DNA from: Bdellovibrionota bacterium
Lineage (GTDB): Bacteria; Bdellovibrionota; Bacteriovoracia; Bacteriovoracales; Bacteriovoracaceae
Length of the DNA stretch: 5,873 nt
Direction: 5' to 3'
Assembly (NCBI GenBank): GCA_030836365.1
Contig: JAURQB010000163.1
Span: 1 to 5,873 of the forward strand
How positions within the stretch are numbered: the stretch's first letter is position 1; every line of letters begins with the position of its first letter. This document shows positions 1 to 5,873 of this stretch, one piece after another. The notes under the pieces are model-generated. The model made no database searches and was not told the origin of the DNA. It worked only from the letters and a program-made list of their open reading frames with translations. The translations under genes and the position numbers were made by a program.

Positions 1-1
1 A

Positions 2-1015
2 GAGGCGATAAAAACACATGGAGAATTAAAGACTAAGGTAGAAGCCTGTAACACGGCTTATACAAAAACCCTAATGGATCCGCTAAATAATCCTAACACA
101 CGACTAAATGCCGATAAAAGAAAAGAAATTGCAGGTAAACTTACATGGGGAACTGGAGGTTCTTGCGAGGATATAAATTTATCTGGAACTCAAGACATAT
201 CAAGTGATTACACAAAATCAAATCAACCATTTGCCTTAAATATTGCTATATCAGACTTTCAAAATGATACAGATCACGTAAACAGATCTCTTCACCCATG
301 TGGAGGCAAAAGTGGTACTAAATTCAGAACATGTGTAATAAATGTTGGAACGGCTTTAATTAATGCAAATGAGAAATGTGGTAATGAAGCAATTGGCGAA
401 GTGCCGACCGTTCCTAATGATACATTCCCTGATCCAGTTGATCCAAGTAAATTTGATTATTGTGATGGTAATAATTCCGTAACCGATGAATTAGATGCAT
501 ATAAAAAGGCAAAACAAGCTTTTGATGATGCAAAAAGTGTCTCTCAAAGTATTTCATCAGCTCCTGCATCAACACCAGAAATAACCGGGAAAATTTGTGA
601 CCAACTTGAGAAGGCGGCAAAGCAATACGCTTTTGGGAAGAGTAATGGAAGTGCATCTGATATGAGCGAAAATGGGGCCTGTTATGAAAATGTCCAAGTA
701 TCTGCGGCCAATGGTTCAACTTCGACAACTTCAGAGAGGAAGCTTAAAAACGGTTGTGACCCGAATGAAAAATACTCAGAAAGAAAAAATAACCCGACAC
801 TACCAACTTTAAAATTAATCGATGGAGCAATTGCAATGGGAAGAAATGTTTCAGGTGATGGAGCATCTAATCCTTACTTAAACTCAATGGGGGAACATCT
901 CGCAGGCCAGTGTCATCGAGGCGAAACCCCTAACCCTGCGGACATCACAAATCCGCTTGCTCCGCAACCGACACATATGAACAATCAACCAAGAAGCACA
1001 ACAATAATTCAATAG
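2..1015 (+). CDS. Unrecognised Cys-containing, probably exported protein (5' end outside window)
   Basis: The reading frame is open from the left edge to a TAG at 1013-1015, giving 337 visible residues. The first in-frame ATG (74) has no Shine-Dalgarno sequence, and coding-like sequence continues upstream of it, so the true start and any signal peptide lie outside the window. I do not recognise a family. The visible part has ten cysteines spread over its length, is rich in Asn, Ser, Thr and Gly, and has a helical, charged stretch around residues 155-175 (DELDAYKKAKQAFDDAK). It ends in a Pro/Asn-rich, probably disordered tail. An even number of scattered Cys and the polar composition suggest a protein that folds outside the cytoplasm with disulfides; this is inference. 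It lies 7 nt upstream of the lipoprotein peptidase gene, so it is probably co-transcribed and may be a partner or substrate. Two sampled 60-base lines of the gene are 33-35% GC, lower than the start of gene 2. Confidence 0.75.
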   Translation, partial: EAIKTHGELKTKVEACNTAYTKTLMDPLNNPNTRLNADKRKEIAGKLTWGTGGSCEDINLSGTQDISSDYTKSNQPFALNIAISDFQNDTDHVNRSLHPCGGKSGTKFRTCVINVGTALINANEKCGNEAIGEVPTVPNDTFPDPVDPSKFDYCDGNNSVTDELDAYKKAKQAFDDAKSVSQSISSAPASTPEITGKICDQLEKAAKQYAFGKSNGSASDMSENGACYENVQVSAANGSTSTTSERKLKNGCDPNEKYSERKNNPTLPTLKLIDGAIAMGRNVSGDGASNPYLNSMGEHLAGQCHRGETPNPADITNPLAPQPTHMNNQPRSTTIIQ

Positions 1016-1018
1016 GAG
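1014..1018 (+). promoter_or_regulatory. Ribosome binding site of the lipoprotein peptidase gene, overlapping the upstream stop codon
   Basis: AGGAG lies 4 nt before the ATG at 1023 and shares two bases with the TAG stop of gene 1 (1013-1015). Ribosomes terminating on gene 1 would sit on this site, so translational coupling between genes 1 and 2 is likely. The site supports the ATG at 1023 as the start, and that start gives a complete lipoprotein signal peptide. Confidence 0.75.
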
Positions 1019-1022
1019 ACCA

Positions 1023-3527
1023 ATGATTAAAAACGGCGACCAGCAAATTAGAAAAACTAGAAGTAAAATATTACTTCTAGTTTTTCTGTGTCTGCTTGTC
1101 AGTTGTGATAATGGTGCAAACCCTTTTAATGCTGTTGGTGTTGGGCTTGACGACTCAGGTGGAACGCGCTCCGGTAATAATTTGCGCTCAAATAATTCCT
1201 GGAAGAGCATCGAGTCGCCCTACTATGGACGCGTGCTTGAATTCTCCCCGACGATATTGGAAAATAATGCTGATAACCTTGACCCTGAAATGAATATTTC
1301 AAAATACCTTAGTGATGCCGTCTTTATTACGGACAATCCGATCCTTCAAGAAAGCTGCTCTGGCAGCAGCAGCGGAACTGGTGAAATTGAGGCCTGCTAC
1401 AATGTTTTGGAGGACGCAGGCGCCACGGCAATTGAGCAGTACTATGACCGCTGGGCATTTGAAGTTGACACCACCGAATTTGATCAAGTGCAAACGTTTT
1501 ATCACATCGGTCAAGTCATCAACTATTACCTTGATTCTCTAAGTTACCTCTATAACGAACAAGCTCAACCCTCTGTTGACCCCGGGCTAAACTACAACAC
1601 GTCCATTCCAATTGATCTCTACAATGCTGGAGCCCACTTTTTGGCCGGCGACACACTAACTGGCTACGCTCGTTGTGATATTGCAGATAACGCTTTTTTT
1701 GATGCCGCGACTAACACAGTTTGCCTTGGCTATCTTTCAAGTAACCCGCAAGTAAAAGTCGCCCATGACCCATCTGTCATCCAACATGAAATGGGCCATG
1801 CACTAACGGCCGTCATGCTTAATATGCGAACGATTGCCAAAACAACAGACTTCCCGTTTCGCTCGGAAATTAAATATAACTTTTATGATGAAGCCGGATC
1901 TATTAACGAAGGCGTCGCCGATTTTTATGCGCATATTTTTGATGAGCGCGACGCCGTTTTTGAATATATTTTTGGTGCCTTTACCTCTGGCTATCGCCCA
2001 ATTATGGAAGATCATGAACTACACGCTTCTGGCATTTCAACGATGCCGGAAGATCGTATCAGCTATCCCCACTTTGTGAATTACATTCCCGACTCACCGG
2101 AGCTTGTCATCGAAGACGTCCACCAGGCGGGCATGATTATCTCTCACTTTTTAACCGCACTTAAGCGTGATTTAATCGAAACCTGCTCATGGACTCACGA
2201 CGACGCCGCCAAGAAAATTTTTAATATCCTGGTTGAAACCTATGCTTACTTAGGTGACTTAAGCGCCACTGGAAATGATTATTATCCACACGGAACGGTC
2301 AACCTCAGTAGTGACCTTGACGAATTTGGTACACCCACAAGCTTATTATGGTACTCCCGCGTGCGGCCGACAAATTTTAGAAGTTGGTCTCAAACATTTG
2401 GCCGTTTTTTTGTTCAGACAATATCCAATACAAGCTCCACAGCGTGTAACTCCTCTTTTTATCCTCAAGATAGTTTTGAAGTGCTTCTGGATAGTTACGG
2501 GTTACTTCTTTTTGATAACTATAACGATGATGGAAATCATCACACCCAAGGTCACAATGGAGCAAATCATAAAATCAATCCAGAAAACAGATTAAAAACA
2601 ACAATGATTGATAAAGATCTCATTCAAATAGACCCACGAGAAGATGCGAGTGAGGTTTTTGTGTTTGATAAGAGAAGGGATATTCTAAACGCCATCGAAA
2701 ATTTATTAGATGTGGGACTGACCGAAGAAATCTCCACAAAAATAGATAGTGAACTTCTCCATAACAATGGAAACGGACAAATTTCACCAGGTGAGGTCGT
2801 TGGACTTGCCTTTAATTTATACAATGCGAGCAATAGTGAAATGGGCGGTGTGCAAATTCTCGCCAACGATTGGGACCACGTAAAAGTAGAAAGTGGCGAG
2901 CGCAGGCCCTGTCCTAATTTTAGTGATGAGTGGCCGAGCAGTTCTGAAGGTGCGGCCAGCATCGATGATGAAGACGCTGCAGACCCTCAAAGTGGAGAAT
3001 GTCAATTCGTCACGCGAACAAATGGAAATTCACTGGCCTCCACTGGTGGCGTTGATGATCCAGCGGCAGAAACAAATGAATACGCTCACCCAGTTTGTTT
3101 TGTTCAAATAACAGATGAAAGTGCAACTTATTGGGCATCCCAAGAGGAGTACCGAGAAATAGTGGGACTTGAAAAGAAAGACTGCTTGAATGAAGATGAC
3201 ACCCACAGCTGCTTTATGCGCGCGATTAAAGGCGGCGATAGTGCCTACTACTCTAGAATTGAGCCTAATAAAAGTTGGGCCGAAACAATTGTGGACCCTG
3301 ATACAGGAGATCCAACCTATGGGACTCACAATTTACTATTTTTTGAGGTTAACCGTGAAACCCCTCCCGGCACAACCTTTGATTGCCGGTTTCGAGTGCG
3401 CTTCACTAATTGTAAAAACTGTTGGAATGAAGAAGGTGTCAATGATGATGACGATTTTCTCGACTACGAATTCAGCGGAGAGCGCCCGTTTAAAATATTA
3501 CATTATCAATTTACCATCTTTAATTAA
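1023..3527 (+). CDS. Predicted lipoprotein zinc metallopeptidase, thermolysin/fungalysin-like (M4/M36-type gluzincin)
   Basis: This 834-residue protein is likely a lipid-anchored endopeptidase at the cell envelope. Residues 10-27 are basic then hydrophobic and end in LVSC, a lipobox with Cys28 as the lipidation site. Residues about 150-235 resemble the N-lobe of M36/M4 peptidases (FYHIGQ at 159-164). HEMGH at 255-259 supplies two zinc ligands and the catalytic Glu256. NEGVAD has Glu296 as the likely third ligand, in an EAGSINEGVADFYA context close to the fungalysin ESGGMGEGWSDF. DVHQAG has His367, matching the transition-state His of thermolysin (His231). A mostly helical C-lobe seems to run to about 510. 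From about 575 to the end lies an extra region, probably beta-sandwich, with a HNNGNGQISPGE loop (580-591), eight Cys including C797-x2-C800, and acidic runs. No FTP or PepSY propeptide is visible between Cys28 and about 150. Start: AGGAG at 1014-1018. The family assignment comes from motifs; the substrate is unknown. Confidence 0.92.
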   Translation: MIKNGDQQIRKTRSKILLLVFLCLLVSCDNGANPFNAVGVGLDDSGGTRSGNNLRSNNSWKSIESPYYGRVLEFSPTILENNADNLDPEMNISKYLSDAVFITDNPILQESCSGSSSGTGEIEACYNVLEDAGATAIEQYYDRWAFEVDTTEFDQVQTFYHIGQVINYYLDSLSYLYNEQAQPSVDPGLNYNTSIPIDLYNAGAHFLAGDTLTGYARCDIADNAFFDAATNTVCLGYLSSNPQVKVAHDPSVIQHEMGHALTAVMLNMRTIAKTTDFPFRSEIKYNFYDEAGSINEGVADFYAHIFDERDAVFEYIFGAFTSGYRPIMEDHELHASGISTMPEDRISYPHFVNYIPDSPELVIEDVHQAGMIISHFLTALKRDLIETCSWTHDDAAKKIFNILVETYAYLGDLSATGNDYYPHGTVNLSSDLDEFGTPTSLLWYSRVRPTNFRSWSQTFGRFFVQTISNTSSTACNSSFYPQDSFEVLLDSYGLLLFDNYNDDGNHHTQGHNGANHKINPENRLKTTMIDKDLIQIDPREDASEVFVFDKRRDILNAIENLLDVGLTEEISTKIDSELLHNNGNGQISPGEVVGLAFNLYNASNSEMGGVQILANDWDHVKVESGERRPCPNFSDEWPSSSEGAASIDDEDAADPQSGECQFVTRTNGNSLASTGGVDDPAAETNEYAHPVCFVQITDESATYWASQEEYREIVGLEKKDCLNEDDTHSCFMRAIKGGDSAYYSRIEPNKSWAETIVDPDTGDPTYGTHNLLFFEVNRETPPGTTFDCRFRVRFTNCKNCWNEEGVNDDDDFLDYEFSGERPFKILHYQFTIFN
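1050..1087. repeat. Perfect 17-bp inverted repeat with 4-nt loop inside the signal-peptide codons
   Basis: The left arm (1050-1066, agaaaaactagaagtaa) is the exact reverse complement of the right arm (1071-1087), with loop AATA at 1067-1070. The stem has four G-C pairs and thirteen A-T pairs. It has an A-run on the left and a T-run on the right, like a weak bidirectional intrinsic terminator, and it begins 35 nt after the gene 1 stop. It also encodes residues 10-22 of the lipoprotein (RKTRSKILLLVFL), which are needed for the signal peptide, so it cannot simply end the transcript. It could be an attenuator, an RNA processing or stability element, or a protein-binding palindrome. The structure is certain from the sequence; the function is inferred. 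Confidence 0.85.
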
Positions 3528-3534
3528 AAAACAT

Positions 3535-3540
3535 GGAGGT
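3535..3540 (+). promoter_or_regulatory. Strong ribosome binding site that decides a GTG start
   Basis: GGAGGT is a near-consensus Shine-Dalgarno sequence 5 nt before the GTG at 3546. It lies in the 18-nt gap after the TAA of the peptidase gene and fixes GTG rather than any later codon as the start of gene 3. It is the strongest of the ribosome binding sites in the window, so gene 3 may be made at a higher level than its neighbours. Confidence 0.85.
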
Positions 3541-3545
3541 CGTTA

Positions 3546-4070
3546 GTGAATAAAAAAGTAATATCAATCACCGTTGCCACGATTATTGCGTTCTTTTCAG
3601 GGTACTTCATGATGAACATGCCCAAAAAAAATACGGAAAAAAAGATAAGTGATCAGCACAAACCAGCGAGAGAAAGAAAAAAAGAAAAAACTGATAAAGC
3701 GAGACAGCGTCACGCTAAAAAAAACATCCGAACAAAAAAAGATGAATGGCAAGACATTGCTGACTATAAACACAAAGATAAAATCATCAAACACTTCCAA
3801 CGCTTTAGGCGCAGAAAACAAGCGAGCAAAGATCAAATACCACCAGAGGTCAATCTTAAGCTAGGAAAGCTAGTGACAAAAAAACAAAAAAACAAAGAAT
3901 TTAACATTCGTGAAATTCTCGTCTCCATAGAAACAAAAAAAGGGCCAAAAACTTTTGTTGCCTTGGTCAATGAGAAAACGGGCCGAGTCATGCAAAAACA
4001 AGGGCGCCGCATCCGCGACCCCCTCTCTCGAATAGGTAATCGAATCCGCCGGGGACGATTCGAAAAATAA
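3546..4070 (+). CDS. Small polybasic membrane-anchored protein with PepSY-like C-terminal domain
   Basis: This 174-residue protein starts at a GTG. It has a short basic N-terminus and one hydrophobic segment (about residues 5-23, VISITVATIIAFFSGYFMM), which is an uncleaved anchor or signal peptide. Next comes a very basic, probably extended or helical linker (about 26-95). About 52 of 174 residues are Lys or Arg against about 18 Asp or Glu, so the pI is very high. From about 99 to 156 the pattern changes to predicted strands ending in FVALVNEKTGRVMQ and a GRRI turn. This is like the end of PepSY or related domains, where a strand is followed by D/N-x-x-TGxV. PepSY domains are known as propeptide-linked inhibitors or chaperones of M4/M36 peptidases, so a role in folding or restraining the upstream peptidase is attractive but inferred. 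The tail (157-174) is again Arg-rich. Alternatively, the basic parts may bind nucleic acid, lipid or cell-wall polymer. The gene call is firm and the domain call moderate. Confidence 0.88.
   Translation: MNKKVISITVATIIAFFSGYFMMNMPKKNTEKKISDQHKPARERKKEKTDKARQRHAKKNIRTKKDEWQDIADYKHKDKIIKHFQRFRRRKQASKDQIPPEVNLKLGKLVTKKQKNKEFNIREILVSIETKKGPKTFVALVNEKTGRVMQKQGRRIRDPLSRIGNRIRRGRFEK
3624..3740 (+). repeat. Cluster of poly-A runs within the basic linker codons
   Basis: Five runs of seven or eight A lie within about 120 bases: A8 at 3624-3631, A7 at 3637-3643, A7 at 3677-3683, A8 at 3717-3724 and A7 at 3734-3740, plus an A6 at 3685-3690. They encode Lys and Asn of the polybasic linker. Such runs are prone to slippage by DNA or RNA polymerase and to indels. 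The reading frame is intact here. Confidence 0.7.
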
Positions 4071-4071
4071 A

Positions 4072-4077
4072 ATGTGA
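4072..4077 (+). other. ATG-TGA minimal start-stop overlapping the GTG start of gene 4
   Basis: Two bases after the gene 3 stop (TAA 4068-4070) an ATG (4072-4074) is followed at once by TGA (4075-4077). The G of that ATG is the first base of the GTG start of gene 4 (4074-4076). No Shine-Dalgarno sequence lies at normal spacing; the nearest purine block, GGGGA at 4051-4055, is 18 nt away. Initiation of gene 4 therefore probably depends on ribosomes arriving from gene 3, and initiation at the ATG would be unproductive. This may be chance. Confidence 0.45.
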
Positions 4078-5873
4078 AAAAGTTTAAACGAATTAACATC
4101 TATATTTTGTTCATCTTATGCTGCGCTAATCTTTCGCTAGCAGATGATCGTCTAATTTCAGAATACTATGACGAATTAACACGGGTAGGTGCTCCCATCA
4201 TGTGCCTTCCGCCAGAAACCTATTCTTCACCAACAGATGATGCCATTGAAAAGATATGCCAAGGCCATGCATGTGAAGATCAAGATCAAGAATGCATCCA
4301 GCGATCACGCAGTGAAAAATATAATTATCTGTGCGAGAACCTTATCAACGAAGAATACAGTGCTGAACTTACGAGAGGTAAAGAGGCATCAGAAGAAGCA
4401 CTGAGAAATTCAAAATATTTGTATCGCCAAATTGAAATAGATGAAGCGATCAATTACCTTCAAACAGAAAATGGATTAAATGCATTTTCATTTAATGATG
4501 GAATAGAAGAAGAATTGTTTAAAGAGTTATCGAATAAAGATCATCGCGTGGATGTACTAGAAGCAATCGCCAATTCTAAAGGTGATTCATATGTAAATGA
4601 AGAAATCGATCAAGCAAAAAAATGCCTTAGGACAGAAAATAATCCGATGGGACTAGATTTATTCTCTGATCCTCTTTCACTATGTGTACCGATGAGTAGT
4701 CTTGGCGATATACATCGAAGCTCATATCAGAAGCGTTACTTCCCACGTAATGCAAATTTATCAGAATGTCGAAGAATGATTTTCGTCAATAATGAGTTTC
4801 GGCCAATAAAAATGGCCTCTGAAACTGAAGTGACTTGGCAACAGAAATTAGACGCCTATAATCAAAGAGTTGAACAAAAACAATTAGAACATAAACAAAA
4901 AGTACAAGCTTGCAGAGACGCGGTAGAGGTTGAATTTAATCGTCAAGAGGCAGCACGTCGTGCTGCATTTGATCAACGACTAGGGGAACAAACAAGAAGA
5001 AAAGAGCAAGAATCAATTCAGTGTAAAAAAAGAGTAATTACAGAATTACTTTGTCACCTCCCCACCGATGAGGAGATCGTTTCTCAAAACAATCCAAATT
5101 GTAAACCTGCTTCAAAATATTCGTATCACGATCCGTGTTTGGGACTTCTATTTAGCTACACCTTCAATAAAAATGTTCAAAATGCCAAATTTGAAATAAG
5201 TGATAACAGCCTTCAAGACTCAGATGAGGGATGCACGGATGAGGCCCTATGTGCCTATGCCGATAGGTCCGATGAGCTTTCAGTTGATACTCTTTACACA
5301 GAAGAAAAGATGCAGAAAGCTCAAGAAATATTTGGAAAAACGATGAGTAATTTTAAAACGCTATTTTCCCAGTGGCATCAGGAGGGGAAATTATCAGACG
5401 ATCAGTTGAGAGATATTGAAACAAAGTTATCCAGGACAACCTTAGAAAAACCAGACACACCAATGAGCGCTCTCCATAACCTCCAAAGTTTAGGAATATG
5501 CTCTTGTCATTTTTCTGCTGATGATGGCCGTACAGATCAAACTTGTGAACGAAATACAATTACTTTTGGCCCTCAATTCTTACAACTGCTAGGAACGCCC
5601 TATGGAGAGATTGAAATGCAAAATTTGATCGCCCATGAAATAGGTCACGCGATAGCTCCGGCGTGGGATAGTGAAGAAAAATTTCTAGGCCCATTTGAAT
5701 GCCTTCAACCGTCAATGAATTTAGATGGATATACTGGTGAGGGCTCAAATTTGTCTATTCTAAGAGGGGAAATCGTCGCGGACTGGCTCGCCACAGAGGT
5801 AAATGTATTTTCGAACTCCGGCGAGAAGATGCTAAAAAATACACTAGCGCAGAGCTGTAATAATTTTGATTAT
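4074..5873 (+). CDS. Secreted Cys-rich coiled-coil protein with C-terminal HExxH zinc-peptidase domain (3' end outside window)
   Basis: The frame is open from the GTG at 4074 to the right edge, exactly 600 codons with no stop. The N-terminus (MKKFKRINIYILFILCCANLSLA) is a type I signal peptide with likely cleavage after Ala23. No lipobox fits, because the residues before Cys16 and Cys17 are Leu and Cys. The next 220 residues are Cys-containing (for example KICQGHACEDQDQEC) and match no family I know. Residues about 250-322 are rich in Gln, Glu, Lys and Arg with heptad-like spacing, a probable coiled coil. A further Cys-rich segment leads to ICSCHFSADDG and TITFGPQFL, then NLIAHEIGHAI with HEIGH at 521-525 and GEIVAD with Glu566 as probable third zinc ligand. 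This is a gluzincin-like signature, so zinc peptidase activity outside the cytoplasm is likely. Any later substrate-binding His lies outside the window. The start was chosen because it preserves the signal peptide; the next in-frame ATG (4199) would delete it. It lies 3 nt after gene 3 and is probably translationally coupled. Confidence 0.9.
   Translation, partial: MKKFKRINIYILFILCCANLSLADDRLISEYYDELTRVGAPIMCLPPETYSSPTDDAIEKICQGHACEDQDQECIQRSRSEKYNYLCENLINEEYSAELTRGKEASEEALRNSKYLYRQIEIDEAINYLQTENGLNAFSFNDGIEEELFKELSNKDHRVDVLEAIANSKGDSYVNEEIDQAKKCLRTENNPMGLDLFSDPLSLCVPMSSLGDIHRSSYQKRYFPRNANLSECRRMIFVNNEFRPIKMASETEVTWQQKLDAYNQRVEQKQLEHKQKVQACRDAVEVEFNRQEAARRAAFDQRLGEQTRRKEQESIQCKKRVITELLCHLPTDEEIVSQNNPNCKPASKYSYHDPCLGLLFSYTFNKNVQNAKFEISDNSLQDSDEGCTDEALCAYADRSDELSVDTLYTEEKMQKAQEIFGKTMSNFKTLFSQWHQEGKLSDDQLRDIETKLSRTTLEKPDTPMSALHNLQSLGICSCHFSADDGRTDQTCERNTITFGPQFLQLLGTPYGEIEMQNLIAHEIGHAIAPAWDSEEKFLGPFECLQPSMNLDGYTGEGSNLSILRGEIVADWLATEVNVFSNSGEKMLKNTLAQSCNNFDY

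Noticed and set aside
74..76. ATG as the start of gene 1
   Set aside because: There is no ribosome binding site upstream, and the same frame stays open with similar composition to the left edge, including a Cys at visible residue 16.
1052..1085. Simple intrinsic terminator ending a gene 1 transcript
   Set aside because: The stem is AT-rich and lies inside the codons of a well-supported lipoprotein signal peptide, so obligatory termination would silence genes 2-4. Partial attenuation remains possible.
884..1210. Open frame on the minus strand whose product contains KTRSNILLLVFL, nearly the same as the gene 2 signal peptide
   Set aside because: It is a by-product of the 17-bp inverted repeat, which reads almost identically on both strands. 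The frame lies antisense to genes 1 and 2 and has no ribosome binding site that I can see.
3190..3546. 118-codon frame on the + strand overlapping the end of gene 2
   Set aside because: It is a frame shadow within the gene 2 coding region; its start has no ribosome binding site and its product has no recognisable features.
3533..3553. Six-codon frame ATG to TAA overlapping the ribosome binding site and start of gene 3
   Set aside because: It has no Shine-Dalgarno sequence of its own and its ATG immediately precedes GGAGGT, so the GTG at 3546 is clearly preferred. Probably chance.
4189..4404. 71-codon frame on the + strand within gene 4
   Set aside because: The overlapping gene 4 frame is open for 600 codons with a signal peptide and a zinc-peptidase motif, so this shorter frame is a shadow.

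Overview
The window holds four genes on the + strand with almost no space between them: 7 nt between genes 1 and 2, 18 nt between 2 and 3, and 3 nt between 3 and 4. This looks like one operon. Genes 1 and 4 run off the left and right edges. I see no RNA gene, insertion sequence, CRISPR array or convincing promoter, and no stretch over 300 bases without a gene.

The proteins are built for export. Gene 1 (2-1015, 5' end missing) is an unrecognised, cysteine-containing, Asn/Ser/Thr-rich protein. Gene 2 (1023-3527) is an 834-residue predicted lipoprotein with a zinc metallopeptidase core of the thermolysin/fungalysin kind (HEMGH, then NEGVAD, then DVHQAG). It ends in a cysteine-rich, probably beta-sandwich extension. 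Gene 3 (3546-4070) is a small, very basic, membrane-anchored protein whose C-terminal part resembles a PepSY-type domain. Gene 4 (4074 to the right edge, 3' end missing) has a signal peptide, a cysteine-rich N-terminal half, a charged coiled coil, and then a second zinc-peptidase signature (HEIGH, then GEIVAD).

The organism looks like a Gram-negative bacterium with moderate to low GC and many exported, cysteine-rich peptidases. A predatory lineage such as Bdellovibrionota (Bacteriovorax-like) would fit. This is inferred from style only; no taxonomic marker is present.

A plausible joint role is an envelope or secreted proteolysis module: two metallopeptidases, a PepSY-like protein that could be a chaperone or inhibitor in trans, and an exported partner of unknown function. 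The most striking non-coding signal is a perfect 17-bp inverted repeat with a 4-nt loop (1050-1087). It lies inside the signal-peptide codons of gene 2 and may act as an attenuator or RNA switch.
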